Assembly: GCA_034665305.1 (NCBI GenBank)
Contig: JAXDFZ010000014.1
Span: 310,001-374,000 of the forward strand
Reading direction: 5' to 3'
Length of the DNA stretch: 64,000 bases
Origin: DASXRU01 sp034665305
GTDB taxonomy: Bacteria > Acidobacteriota > Blastocatellia > Pyrinomonadales > Pyrinomonadaceae
Shown: in pieces, positions 42,319 through 51,434 of the stretch
Numbering within the stretch: position 1 is the first letter of the stretch
Layout: every line of letters begins with the position of its first letter
Program-made: the position numbers and the translations under genes
The notes under the pieces: model-generated
The model's input: only the letters and a program-made list of their open reading frames with translations
The model's database searches: none
Told to the model about the DNA's origin: nothing

Positions 42319-45312
42319 TTATCGTTGGGCCATTACGGCCATGGCGTGCGCCAACTCCTGACGCGTAAGTGTGTTCTCCGGCCGGAAGTAAAGTCCGTCA
42401 GCTTTTATCAATCCGTACTTCAACGCCACTGCTACGTAACCTTGCAGCGCCAGCGGAACCTGACCCAGATCGAGAAGCGCCAGCAGGCTGTTTTGTGATT
42501 CGGCTTCCGAACGATATCCCGCCGCGCGCACCAACGCCACCGTGGCGGCCAGCCGGGTCACCGCGCTGTTGGGCATGAAGCGACCGCCGAACGCGGCGTC
42601 CGGAAACAAAGGACCATCCGGCGCATTCTGTACACTCTCTACAAAGATCAAAGTTTGTTTGTCGTGCACGTCGCTGAAGCGAGGTTGCGCCGGCAAATAC
42701 TGCGGCACGCGGCCTCCCAGCACGAGGGCCGCGGCCAGGTCGGCTCGCGACACTTCAAAGCCGGGACGGAAACGTTGGCCGAGCGGGAACATCACCATTG
42801 AGCGAACGCTCTGATAAATTTCAGCGCGCGCTTGCGGGTCCAACTTATCAATATCGGTTATCGGCTGGTACTGAGCGCGAGTGACGGCGAGCACGCCGGT
42901 AAACGGCTGCACGGTGCCAACCGGGCCCAGCATGTTATTTACCTTCACCTTCCAGGCGCCGGCTGCCGGGTCGTTCACTGCAACCCGCTCTTGTTTCCCG
43001 GTCAATCCCGGCAGGTTGATGGTATTGCCCAACCCCGCGCGTGTCCCTTTTGGATCAAACAAGCTGAAGTTCAGATCGTTGGGACTAAGCAATCCACCCC
43101 AGCCGATCTGCACGGAAGCCACCAAAGCGTTTTCCGGTATGGACAACGAAGCTTCGACAGTTGAGCCGGGAACCACAGCGCCGTCAAATATCTCTAGAGG
43201 ATCATTAACGAACTTTACCTGACCCCGATCGGAGATGGCCCGAAACTGGCCGAACCGCCGTTGGGAAAAAGCGGCTTCCAACACGGCGGCGTGCGCGTTC
43301 AGCATTCCGGCGCCGACTTCGTGTTCATAATATTGAGCGAGCGGTGTGGCTGTGCGTTGCAGGATGTCGCGAATCTGCGCCGGCGTTAGTTGCGGGTTTG
43401 CTTCCAGCATCAGGGCAATAACGCCCGCGACCTGCGGTGCGGAGAAACTGGTGCCGCTGGCGGTTGTGTAATAAGGCAGCTCGACGGGAGCAAGACGTTT
43501 GAGATCGCTTCCGGCTAACCCTTCAGCGCCGGTGACGCTGACCACGCCCGTGCCGCGCAGGCTAACCACACTGGAACCGGGCGCGACGAGGGTGGGACGA
43601 AACAGCGCGCTGCCAAAATCTCCCCGCGAAGAAAAGTTTGCCAGGTGACCTTGAGTGTCAGTAGCGCCGACGCCGATCACCCACGGGGCCACCGCATAAG
43701 GATTCAGAGAGTGCAGTCCCGGCCCGGTGTTACCCGCCGAAAAGACCACGCTGACGCCGTTGTCCGCCAGCATGCGCGTCGCGATGTTCACGGGATCGTT
43801 CGTATCAAAAACGGTGTTCGCGGAAAAACTGCAATTGACCACGCGCACGTTGAAAGCAGACCCGCGCGCCAACAGGTAATCAAACCCGGAAAGCACGTAA
43901 AAGAGATTCAAGTCGCCGGCGCTGAGTCCCAGCACTTGCGCCTCGGGAGCGACACCGCTGAACTTGCCGCCGGATAACCTTCCGTTGCCGGCAATGACGC
44001 CGCTAACGAATGTGCCGTGTCCATAGAGCAGGTCGGTGTTCGCGAGATTGGTTACGTTAACCGGATAGTTGAAGCCGACGCCAAGACCCTGCGTGTCTGC
44101 CAACTTCACGTTTTGCACCACGCGTCCCGCGAGGTCGCCATGGGTGCCGTCAACTCCGGTATCCAGCACCGCTACGGTTACGCCTTTGCCGCTTACCGGC
44201 ACGTTTGCGTTGCGGCTGGTCAGGTCGCCGTCCTGCCACGCGCGATTAACACCGGTCACGAGGCGGACATCAGGCTCGCTAGTCGCCTGCAGGGTGCGAT
44301 TTTTGTATAGGGAACGAACCGCCGGGAATTTGGAAACTGCCAGGATCTGTTCCTTCGTGCCGCTCAGCATGATCATGGGCAAGACGCGATAGCGCGTGCC
44401 GCCGATGATCCCGATGCGCTGCAAGTCTGCGATATCGGAGTCCGTCGGTAAGTGATGATAGACGACGACAACGCCGATATCGCTGTCATCAGTGGGCTCA
44501 TTCAGCAGTACCGCGAGTTCCGGATCGACGCTCTTCAAACCGGTCTGCACTCCGGTGCTTTCCAGTGCGGATGCAATTGCCGCCGCCCCGGTTTGAGTAA
44601 ACGACTCAGCGCCTACGATGTTGATGCCGGCGGCTCCCATTGCGGTGACCGTATCGGCGCCGGTGATCGTTATGCCGTTTGGTGAAATCGAAAAGGTCCG
44701 ACCGTCGGCGCCGGTGGCAGTGATCCCGTCAGCGCTGCCAATGGAAAGCGAATCCGCTCCGGTGGCAGTGATGCCATCGACAGTGACAATACTTCGGGAG
44801 TCAGCCCCGGTGGCCGTGATGCCATCTGCACCGGTTGCAGTTATCCCATCCGCGCCGGTAGCGGTAATACCGTTTGGCGCCGTGATCGCGATTGCGTCCG
44901 CCCGATAAGTTTTGCCATCAGCCCCGGTGGCCGTGATGCCATCTGCGCCGGTGGCTGTGATTCCGTCGGCCCGACGAATCGTGGTGCTGTCAGCGCCAGT
45001 CGCGGTTATGCCATTTGCGTTCGTCCCATTGAACCCATCGGCGCCGGTGGCTGTGATGCCATCCGCGCCCGTAGCAGTAATCCCATCAGCTCCAGTTGCG
45101 GTGATGCCGTTGGGGCCGAAGGTCAGGTACCCATCAGCGCCCGTCGCCGTAATACCGGAGGTGCCGACGTAAGTGATGCCGTCGGCGCCGGTCGCGGTGA
45201 TGCCGTTTGAGCCGGTAATCGTCAGCCCTGCCAGGGCCGGCGCCGCAGCGCAGACCATCATCAGGATCAAGGCGATCAGTTTCCGGTATTGTTGGGAAGA
45301 AACTCTAACCAT
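42319..45312 (-). CDS. Subtilisin-like S8 peptidase with octapeptide array and SLH-like C-terminus
   Basis: A 997-residue secreted serine peptidase. The signal peptide is residues 1-28 (LIALILMMVCAAAPALA). Residues about 29-255 are an array of roughly 26 eight-residue units, 13 of them exactly GITATGAD. An I9-type propeptide follows (about 265-350; VVVYHHLPTDSDIADLQRIG). The S8 domain has Asp in VAVLDTGVDGTHGD, His in YGHGTFVSGVIAG and Ser in ASGTSFSAPQVAG, so all three catalytic residues are present. A beta-sandwich-like stretch comes next (DLNFSLFDPKGTRAGLG). The last 170 residues resemble S-layer homology repeats (FRPGFEVSRADLAAALVLGG; FRPENTLTRQELAHAMAVMA), suggesting attachment to the cell surface. 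The gene stands alone. Confidence 0.9.
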   Translation of the reverse strand: MVRVSSQQYRKLIALILMMVCAAAPALAGLTITGSNGITATGADGITYVGTSGITATGADGYLTFGPNGITATGADGITATGADGITATGADGFNGTNANGITATGADSTTIRRADGITATGADGITATGADGKTYRADAIAITAPNGITATGADGITATGADGITATGADSRSIVTVDGITATGADSLSIGSADGITATGADGRTFSISPNGITITGADTVTAMGAAGINIVGAESFTQTGAAAIASALESTGVQTGLKSVDPELAVLLNEPTDDSDIGVVVVYHHLPTDSDIADLQRIGIIGGTRYRVLPMIMLSGTKEQILAVSKFPAVRSLYKNRTLQATSEPDVRLVTGVNRAWQDGDLTSRNANVPVSGKGVTVAVLDTGVDGTHGDLAGRVVQNVKLADTQGLGVGFNYPVNVTNLANTDLLYGHGTFVSGVIAGNGRLSGGKFSGVAPEAQVLGLSAGDLNLFYVLSGFDYLLARGSAFNVRVVNCSFSANTVFDTNDPVNIATRMLADNGVSVVFSAGNTGPGLHSLNPYAVAPWVIGVGATDTQGHLANFSSRGDFGSALFRPTLVAPGSSVVSLRGTGVVSVTGAEGLAGSDLKRLAPVELPYYTTASGTSFSAPQVAGVIALMLEANPQLTPAQIRDILQRTATPLAQYYEHEVGAGMLNAHAAVLEAAFSQRRFGQFRAISDRGQVKFVNDPLEIFDGAVVPGSTVEASLSIPENALVASVQIGWGGLLSPNDLNFSLFDPKGTRAGLGNTINLPGLTGKQERVAVNDPAAGAWKVKVNNMLGPVGTVQPFTGVLAVTRAQYQPITDIDKLDPQARAEIYQSVRSMVMFPLGQRFRPGFEVSRADLAAALVLGGRVPQYLPAQPRFSDVHDKQTLIFVESVQNAPDGPLFPDAAFGGRFMPNSAVTRLAATVALVRAAGYRSEAESQNSLLALLDLGQVPLALQGYVAVALKYGLIKADGLYFRPENTLTRQELAHAMAVMAQR
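44560..45230 (-). repeat. In-gene 24-bp repeat encoding GITATGAD octads
   Basis: Within the subtilase gene, about 26 consecutive units of 24 bp encode Gly-Ile-Thr-Ala-Thr-Gly-Ala-Asp or variants. Synonymous codons differ from copy to copy, so the protein sequence is conserved more tightly than the DNA. Variant octads such as SRSIVTVD, SLSIGSAD and STTIRRAD alternate with exact ones. Confidence 0.85.
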
Positions 45313-45611
45313 ATCAGAACCAGCCCGAGCCTGCGTCGGGTGCCGCGTACTGGCCCATCCACACCAAAACTGCGAGGTATTAATAAAGACATGGGGGAAG
45401 ATGAGCGACCGCGCATTTTATGGCAGTCTCGAAGAAGCATTTGTTGCGTTACTCTTCTTTTTTTATTTCCTCTGCGTAACCGCCTTTTTGAAGCCTGATC
45501 GCGGAAGTCCTGCATTCCGAATTCCCCGTATTCCGAGGTTTAGGAGCGAGCTACTGCCCGCTCGGCCGAGCGATAGCCCGACCCCAACGGTAGGAGCGCC
45601 ACCACTCCCAA
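45313..45611. other. Intergenic gap with repeat fragments
   Basis: This 299-bp gap lies between the subtilase start and the end of the SARP-type regulator. It contains a family A-like stretch (GATCGCGGAAGTCCTGCATT, about 45498) and a family H-like stretch (GCTACTGCCCG and AGCCCGACC around 45550-45590). It should carry the subtilase promoter. No gene is supported. Confidence 0.5.
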
Positions 45612-48600
45612 TCAGTTCACCAGTTCCTTGTAGGTCTTTTGGGTGGGCAGGGCCGGTTCGACGCCCAGTTCCTGCTGCAAAAGCGCACACAGGTTTTCAT
45701 ACTGTTCCTTCACAGCCATACGGTTCCCCAGGGCGGCGTGGGCGCGCATGATCATGCAGTGAATGTCTTCGCGATAGGGATCATCGCGCAGGATGCGCTG
45801 CGCCATCTGCAGTGAACCCATCCAGTCTTCAGTTTTTTGCGCTACGGCGGCGAGCGCTTCCATCATGCGCAGGTATTGCTCCTTATAATAAGTGCGCTGT
45901 TCCTCCACCCATGGGTCGTAGCTGCCTTGCATGAATTCGCCGCGGTAAAGATCGATTGCCTTCTGATAGCTATCGATGCAGCGGCTGAAGTCCCTTTCGC
46001 GCCGCGCTGCCTCTCCAGCAGCCATCAGGCCCTCAAACTCTTCGGTGTCGATGGAGTAGGAAAACTCCGGATTGAGCTGGTAATCCCCGTCGCGATAGAG
46101 GAGGAAATTCTGCTTCAAAGGCTGATTGCTGTTTAGTGCTTTGCGTATATGAGAAACGGTCGGGTGAAAATTTTTCTCGACTGCCGCAAATTCGGTCTCG
46201 CCCCAGAAGGTATCGATAATCACTTCTTTGGAGGCACGATGGTGGCGCCGCGAAACGATGAAGCACAGAATGTCGCGAGCGCGGCGGGTGGTCCAGGCAT
46301 CGGCTGCCAGGGGACGTGCCGGATCGCGTACGATTTCTACCGGCCCTAAAATGTTAATGGTCAGATCAGTTACGGGCTTAACTGAGATCACGGTCTGGGT
46401 CTGTTGGGCCAGCGCCGGTGCCGCGATTGAGCTTGAGGCCAGAGCCAGATCGCGCAGGTCAGCCGGCAGCAGTTCGATCGCTTCTTCGGCGGAGAACAAC
46501 GCGGGCTGTTTGGTTACTTCCTGTTTCAACCAGTACTCATAGTCGTAACGCGCAGCGAGATCCAATGCCCGCCGCAGATGCTTAATCATGTTGCCCCCGC
46601 CACCGGCCGCGAGCGCACAAGCCGCCAGCGCGAGGCACGCCTGGGCCTCGTAGTAATAAAGACCGTGCGCGTGAAAATATTCCAACGCGGGCTCCAACTC
46701 GAGCGCAGCGGCGGACGATTCCCCTTGGGCCAACATGATGCGCGCGCGTGCCAGACTGGCGGTGTAAAAGCCCAGCTCGTCTTTCTCGCGCGGGCGCAGG
46801 GCAAGTAGACGATCGATTTGGCTGCGGGCCGTGACTACGTCGCCGGCTTGCAGACTCAACAGCGCACGCTCCTCCATTAGTTCCACGCGCGCGAGACTGA
46901 TTCCCGCTTCATCGTAAGCGCGCGCCGCACGCTCATAAAATTCAGCCGCGCGGACCGGCTCACCGAGTTCGCGATATAAATTGCCGTAGGTTTCGAAAGT
47001 CTCAGCCCGCGACGCCAACAGGTTGAATAGTTGGCAGCGCTCGATGGCGTGGTCCAGGTGCGCTTCGCAAGCGCGCAGATCGCCGCGATAGAGATAGCAG
47101 CGCGCCATGTTCAGGTGCGCCGTGGCTTCCTGCGGGATCGGAGGTTGCTCGTCGCGCAGCATGCGTCGCAGCCAGTGCAGCGCTTCTTCAAAATCACCGC
47201 GCATCATTGCCGGCAGGCCCAGGTTGTGGGTGATTAGCCGGATATGATGCTGGTCGTTGCTTTCTTCAGCTGATTGGAGGGCGGCGCGAAACTCTCGCTC
47301 GGCTTCCGTCCAGCGGCCCATCGCCACCAGACAAAGCCCGCGAGTATTTCCGCACTTGGTATGAATGCTCGAAGCTTCGCCGGTCAGGGCCACCGCGCGA
47401 TCGAGATGGGCGAAGGCCGCGTCGTAGTCCCGCTGGCGCCGTGCGAGTGTCGCCAATGAATGAAGGACTTCCGCTTCCGCTTCGCCATCCTGTTTTTCGC
47501 GCAAGAGCGTGGCGGCCCGCCGGAAAAGTGATTGCGCGGTTTCAAACTCGCCCCGTAGGCGTGCCGCTTCGGCGCGATGGGCCAGGGCGCGCGGGTGCGC
47601 CTCCAGTGCCGCCGCCGGCAATGCTGCTGCGAGCGTGGACAGCGAGGTTAGTTTTCCGCCCGCGATCCATTCGCCACCGCGATCGGCGATCACACTCGCG
47701 GCGCGCTCGAAATCCCCGGCATGGACCAGATGCCGCACGCCCTCTTCCCACAACCCCTGCTGTAAAAAATACTCGGCATACCGCGCGTGCTCCGCCGCGA
47801 GACCGCCGCTTCCCATTTCCGTTCGCAGGCGGCGCAGTAGAAAACTGCGAAACAAAGGATGCAGGCGGTATTCCTCGCCGCGATCGTCGCGGGCCACGGT
47901 CATGAAAACATTGCGGCGGACCAGGGCGGGCAATATTTCTGCAGCGTCCGACTCGGGATAGAGGCGGCGGCAGATTTCAACCTCCACGCGATCCAGCAGA
48001 GAAATGTTCAGCAGCAGACGCTGCACCGCGACCGTTTCATCTGCGAAAACTTCTTCCGCGAAGTAGTCGAAGATGTCACGTTCCGACTGGCGCAACACGT
48101 TCAGCAAATCCGGCACACCGGCGCCATTATCCGCACCTTCTTCTCGCTGCGCCGTCAGCGCCTGGCGCTGGGCCACCTGTCGTACCAGTTGCAACGCGGT
48201 GATCCAACCGTGCGTGCGCTCGCGATATTCATTCAGTTGTTCGGGAGTAAGTTCCAGATCAAATACGCGGCGAAACAGTTCCTGCGTCTCGCTATCGGTG
48301 AACAGCAGTTCCGTCCGATCGATAATTGAAAGCGAGGCCTGCGATCGTAGACGCGCAAGCGCGAGCGGTGGCATGTCGCGCGAGATGATGATGATATGCA
48401 GTACGTCGGGGAGGTAAGCAATCAGCCGATCGACGGCTGCATGCACCGGTGTGTCGGTCCCCAAGTGGTGATAGTCGTCCAGTACGACGATCAATTGCTG
48501 TTCGACACACTCGAGTACCTCCGTCAAAAAAACATCGACGGCTCGCTCGGGATGTTGGGCCAATTCGCCCGCGGCCTGTTGGAGATAGGAGAAAGTAACT

Positions 48601-48959
48601 TCCCCGAATTCGGGCGCCGCCTGCTTGATGCCGTGAGCGAGATAACTCAGGAAGACGAAGGGATCGCCGTCAGTGTGATCGAGTTGATACCAGACAAAGG
48701 GCCGCGCGCCACTGCGCAGGAAATCCGCCACCAGCGTGGTTTTTCCGGAACCCGCATTCGCAGCAACAACTGTAACCGGCCGTGCGAGGTTGGCCTCCAA
48801 ACGTCCCGCCAGGCGAGGGCGGAAGAGTACTTCGGGCGCCGGCCTGGGCGGCAACAGCTTGGTACGCAGAAATAGACTGGGGCGCGGGGTAAGACGCCGA
48901 TCTCCCGGTGGCACCGCTGTCGCACCGAGCGACGCTTTCTCGGTTAACCTTTCTGCCAT
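45612..48959 (-). CDS. STAND ATPase-TPR-SARP-type transcriptional regulator
   Basis: A 1115-residue regulator. The ATG at 48959 (MAERLTEKASLGAT) is preferred; the frame opens earlier at 49064. The N-terminal MalT-like NTPase (about 30-330) has the P-loop ANAGSGKTTLVADFL and Walker B LIVVLDDYHHLG. Residues about 400-830 are TPR-like helices (LFRRAATLLREKQDGEAEAE; HRAEAARLRGEFETAQSLFR). The C-terminus has an OmpR-type winged helix (TRRARDILCFIVSRRHHRAS, then FWGETEFAAVEKNFHPTVSH) followed by a bacterial transcriptional activation domain (YRGEFMQGSYDPWVEEQRTY; LCALLQQELGVEPALPTQKT). MalT family members bind a ligand through the TPR region and oligomerise with ATP; the ligand here is unknown. A shortened ATPase paralogue lies upstream. 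Confidence 0.92.
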   Translation of the reverse strand: MAERLTEKASLGATAVPPGDRRLTPRPSLFLRTKLLPPRPAPEVLFRPRLAGRLEANLARPVTVVAANAGSGKTTLVADFLRSGARPFVWYQLDHTDGDPFVFLSYLAHGIKQAAPEFGEVTFSYLQQAAGELAQHPERAVDVFLTEVLECVEQQLIVVLDDYHHLGTDTPVHAAVDRLIAYLPDVLHIIIISRDMPPLALARLRSQASLSIIDRTELLFTDSETQELFRRVFDLELTPEQLNEYRERTHGWITALQLVRQVAQRQALTAQREEGADNGAGVPDLLNVLRQSERDIFDYFAEEVFADETVAVQRLLLNISLLDRVEVEICRRLYPESDAAEILPALVRRNVFMTVARDDRGEEYRLHPLFRSFLLRRLRTEMGSGGLAAEHARYAEYFLQQGLWEEGVRHLVHAGDFERAASVIADRGGEWIAGGKLTSLSTLAAALPAAALEAHPRALAHRAEAARLRGEFETAQSLFRRAATLLREKQDGEAEAEVLHSLATLARRQRDYDAAFAHLDRAVALTGEASSIHTKCGNTRGLCLVAMGRWTEAEREFRAALQSAEESNDQHHIRLITHNLGLPAMMRGDFEEALHWLRRMLRDEQPPIPQEATAHLNMARCYLYRGDLRACEAHLDHAIERCQLFNLLASRAETFETYGNLYRELGEPVRAAEFYERAARAYDEAGISLARVELMEERALLSLQAGDVVTARSQIDRLLALRPREKDELGFYTASLARARIMLAQGESSAAALELEPALEYFHAHGLYYYEAQACLALAACALAAGGGGNMIKHLRRALDLAARYDYEYWLKQEVTKQPALFSAEEAIELLPADLRDLALASSSIAAPALAQQTQTVISVKPVTDLTINILGPVEIVRDPARPLAADAWTTRRARDILCFIVSRRHHRASKEVIIDTFWGETEFAAVEKNFHPTVSHIRKALNSNQPLKQNFLLYRDGDYQLNPEFSYSIDTEEFEGLMAAGEAARRERDFSRCIDSYQKAIDLYRGEFMQGSYDPWVEEQRTYYKEQYLRMMEALAAVAQKTEDWMGSLQMAQRILRDDPYREDIHCMIMRAHAALGNRMAVKEQYENLCALLQQELGVEPALPTQKTYKELVN

Positions 48960-49132
48960 TGACTGTCGCCCTGACCGTGGCGGGACTGCCGCGCAGATTA
49001 GCACACCGAATTGTTTCTCTTCTATGCCGTCAAGCGATTGATTGTATGGAAACGCAGGCGTCATAGAAGGGGAGTGCAGGCTTACGAAGTAACTTCTTCC
49101 GGCTTGGGTCGCAGACCGAGGGGCTGCAAGAT

Positions 49133-49325
49133 AGGAGCCGGTGGTCGCACACCACCCGACCGAAGCAATTGATTATCCAGCACCCTGAAAGGGTGCGAGG
49201 CGTTGCATTTCACGAGAGCATGAGCTGGCACCCTTTCAGGGTGCGAAACTCGATCCCGCTACAACCGGAGGTCTTCGCTTCGCTTCGACGTCCGGCTACT
49301 CTCTGACAACCCTGCGGGTTGCCCA
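49133..49325. repeat. Long composite intergenic repeat, copy 2
   Basis: This stretch has CACCCTGAAAGGGTG, then CACCCTTTCAGGGTG, then GGTCTTCGCTTCGCTTCGAC and CAACCCTGCGGGTTG, in the same order and orientation as 1590-1780. It fills the gap of about 430 bp between the SARP-type regulator and the ATPase paralogue. No gene is supported there. Confidence 0.7.
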
Positions 49326-49393
49326 CATCTCCTGCAGCGTTTGAGAGGAAACTTCACAGCTGATCGAGTCTGGATCGAGTCACCAATCTCCCA

Positions 49394-50182
49394 CTAGTTT
49401 CTGTAGCCGATCATGCCTGCTCCTGCCAGTCTGGGACGGCGGCGTTCGGTACTTATGAAACTGTCTGCGATTGCTTTCCCGGAGTTACTCAAAGTGTTGG
49501 CGATGCGGGCCAGCGTCGCTGCGCGACCGTGACTATGGGTCAAGCCGACTTCGGCGTGCGTGTCCGTGAGGCCGCAACTCCTGAAAAGTTCGATGGCTTC
49601 CGGAAGCGTGAATGCCAGTTCCGGCTCTTCGATAACCATCAAGCTCTGCTTTGAGCGCATGCGCCACAGCGGAGCCGGAGGCAAACCGCGGCCGGTAATT
49701 AAGAGGTGCACATCCGAAGGCAAGAGTGGCAGCAAACGGCTAAAGAATGGTACGACCCATTCTGAGTCGTAAATACTGTGCAGGTCCTCCATCACTATGA
49801 GTAGTGGTTCACCGGAAGTTTCCAGCAGTTCGAAGACCAGCGTCTCAGCGAGAATGGGAAAGTCTTCCAGCGTTGCTTCGGCGACCAGGCGGCAAAGAGC
49901 TTCTCCTCGAAACGCCGGACGCGCCTGCTGCACGCACGCGGTCAGATATTTACAAAATGTCTGCGGGTCTGCGTCGGCCACATCCACTTGGTACCATGCG
50001 ATCTGGCGCCCGCAGTCGGCCGCAAAATCTTCCGCCAAAATTGATTTTCCGGTTCCGGCGCGGCCGTTAAGAACGGTGGCGCTGCAGGCGTTGAGGCTCG
50101 TCTGCAGCAGATCCAGCAACCGCCGCCGCACGGTATGCGCTGGTTGAACGGGTGGGGTGATTTTATCGAGGATTAGGTTCAT
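49394..50182 (-). CDS. Standalone MalT-like STAND ATPase domain protein
   Basis: A 262-residue protein that corresponds to only the NTPase part of the regulator downstream. It starts with MNLILDKITPPVQPAHTVRR and has a P-loop (GRAGTGKSILAEDFA) and Walker B (LLIVMEDLHSIYDSEWV). It shares the RLLPLLPSDVHLLITGRGLP-type sensor segment. After residue 235 it ends in a short unrelated tail (RRRPRLAGAGMIGYRN). No TPR and no DNA-binding domain follow, and no continuation is seen in the sequence downstream. It could be a truncated gene or a genuine small partner or inhibitor of the full-length regulator. Confidence 0.82.
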   Translation of the reverse strand: MNLILDKITPPVQPAHTVRRRLLDLLQTSLNACSATVLNGRAGTGKSILAEDFAADCGRQIAWYQVDVADADPQTFCKYLTACVQQARPAFRGEALCRLVAEATLEDFPILAETLVFELLETSGEPLLIVMEDLHSIYDSEWVVPFFSRLLPLLPSDVHLLITGRGLPPAPLWRMRSKQSLMVIEEPELAFTLPEAIELFRSCGLTDTHAEVGLTHSHGRAATLARIANTLSNSGKAIADSFISTERRRPRLAGAGMIGYRN

Positions 50183-50273
50183 GATCAGGTTGTTTGATTT
50201 GCCGCCGCCGGCGGATTTTCAGAGTCAGTTTGGTTTCAGGTATCGTCGCAGACTCGCCAACGTTTTGCGGGAT

Positions 50274-50525
50274 TTACCTCTTACTTAACGATGACCGTCT
50301 CAGGGCCGTGCGGCCCCTATCCTGCAGGTCGTCCACGCGCCAGGGTGTAGGCCGCCCTACCGAGGTCAATAAGCCGAGCCCGTTAGTTTCATAGAGCGCG
50401 GGACCCTGGTATTTCCAAGCCAACGGATCGTAAAGTTTGAACCGCAGACCGCTTTCGCTGGCAATGAGTTCCCGGCCGTCGGGAAGGGCGTAAACGCCCC
50501 CCTCTCTGAAGTCAGTATTCCGCAC
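50274..50525 (-). CDS. Small conserved-looking protein (LPDGRE type)
   Basis: An 83-residue protein starting at a GTG at 50525, with GGAAGGGAAGGG about 7 nt upstream. The sequence FREGGVYALPDGRELIASES, then LYDPLAWKYQGPALYETNG and GRPTPWRVDDLQDRGRT, has the look of a compact, conserved small protein; I recall similar short proteins in Acidobacteriota but cannot name a family. A longer frame from 50762 is possible, but its extra 79 residues are basic and unpatterned. It lies 91 bp upstream of the ATPase paralogue and on the same strand. Function is unknown. Confidence 0.55.
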   Translation of the reverse strand: MRNTDFREGGVYALPDGRELIASESGLRFKLYDPLAWKYQGPALYETNGLGLLTSVGRPTPWRVDDLQDRGRTALRRSSLSKR

Positions 50526-50822
50526 GGTTACACCCTTCCCTTCCGACTTACGGCCCCTGCCGGCAACCCTGAATCCTTCCCCTGAAACAAGCGAGAGTTT
50601 AGAAAAAGAGACTTGAGGAATTCTTGAGTTGTTCAACGCCAGGGCGCGGACAGGGGCGGAGCGAGCGGAATTAAGTAGAACTATTTCACCATTTCTCGCT
50701 GGTCGCGAGACTCTCGACAAATATCTTTTACTGAAGGTGGCAGGCTTGCCAGCCCGCGGCATGGGCTGTTAACCTTACGCTCTCCCTGCTGACAAAAACC
50801 TGACCTGAAGGAGTTTTCGATC
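50526..50822. other. Divergent intergenic region
   Basis: This 297-bp gap separates the small LPDGRE-type gene (minus) from the redoxin gene (plus) and should contain both promoters. No convincing boxes, repeats or additional genes were recognised. CTGAAGGAG about 8 nt before position 50823 is the redoxin ribosome binding site. Confidence 0.45.
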
Positions 50823-51434
50823 ATGAAGAAACATTACATCAGCGGTCTGATCCTTTCGCTGCTGGTTGCGGTAGCTGCAATCGCTTTCGTACCAGGGGCG
50901 GCCGCCGGCGAGACTCCCGGAACGGGCACGGCCATCGGCCAACCGGTTGCAGATTTCACCCTTCCCGACCCCGACGGTAAGACGCATTCATTCGCCTCTT
51001 TAAAGGGCAAGAACGGAACCCTCTTCATCTTCATCGCGACGCGCTGCCCCGTCTCAAACGGTTACAACGAGCGCATGGAAAAGGTTTGGCAGGACTACAG
51101 AGCGCGCGGCATCAACGTCGTCGGCATTAACGCCAACTCGACGGAGACGGCCGCGGATGTGAAAACACACGCGGCGGAGAAAGGCCTGACGTTTCAGATT
51201 CTGAAGGATGACGGCAAGGTCGCGGATCAGTTGGGCGCGGCAGTTACACCGGAAGCCTATCTGATTGATGCCTCCGGAAAGCTGGTCTATCACGGACGTA
51301 TCGATAACTCGATCAAGGGTGACGCCATCATCTCCACCGATTTGCGCGATGCGATTGACAGCATGCTGGCGGGCAAGCCGATCGCTAAGACGGAGGCAAA
51401 GGCGTTTGGCTGTTCGATCAAACGCGGCAAATGA
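50823..51434 (+). CDS. Exported redoxin (AhpC/TSA, thioredoxin-like)
   Basis: A 203-residue thioredoxin-fold protein. SD AAGGAG precedes the ATG. The signal peptide is about residues 1-28 (GLILSLLVAVAAIAFVPGAA). The fold starts at PVADFTLPDPDGKTHSFASL and carries one peroxiredoxin-like Cys in FIATRCPVSNGYNERM, a pattern seen in the PRX-like redoxins. TPEAYLIDASGKLVYHGRID follows with the cis-Pro region. A second Cys lies near the C-terminus (AFGCSIKRGK) and may act as the resolving residue. The next gene begins inside its stop codon (ATGA overlap), so the two are translationally coupled and probably act together in periplasmic thiol chemistry. Confidence 0.9.
   Translation: MKKHYISGLILSLLVAVAAIAFVPGAAAGETPGTGTAIGQPVADFTLPDPDGKTHSFASLKGKNGTLFIFIATRCPVSNGYNERMEKVWQDYRARGINVVGINANSTETAADVKTHAAEKGLTFQILKDDGKVADQLGAAVTPEAYLIDASGKLVYHGRIDNSIKGDAIISTDLRDAIDSMLAGKPIAKTEAKAFGCSIKRGK

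Noticed and set aside
44560..45230. Possible CRISPR array because of many regular 24-bp repeats
   Set aside because: Units are contiguous with no unique spacers, are in frame with a subtilase gene and differ at synonymous sites.
45612..45751. Plus-strand frame of 192 residues crossing 45173-45751
   Set aside because: It mixes the antisense of the octapeptide array with intergenic repeats and has no ribosome binding site.
50526..50762. N-terminal extension of the small LPDGRE-type gene
   Set aside because: The extra residues are basic and unpatterned and lie in the divergent promoter region; a GTG with strong SD fits better.
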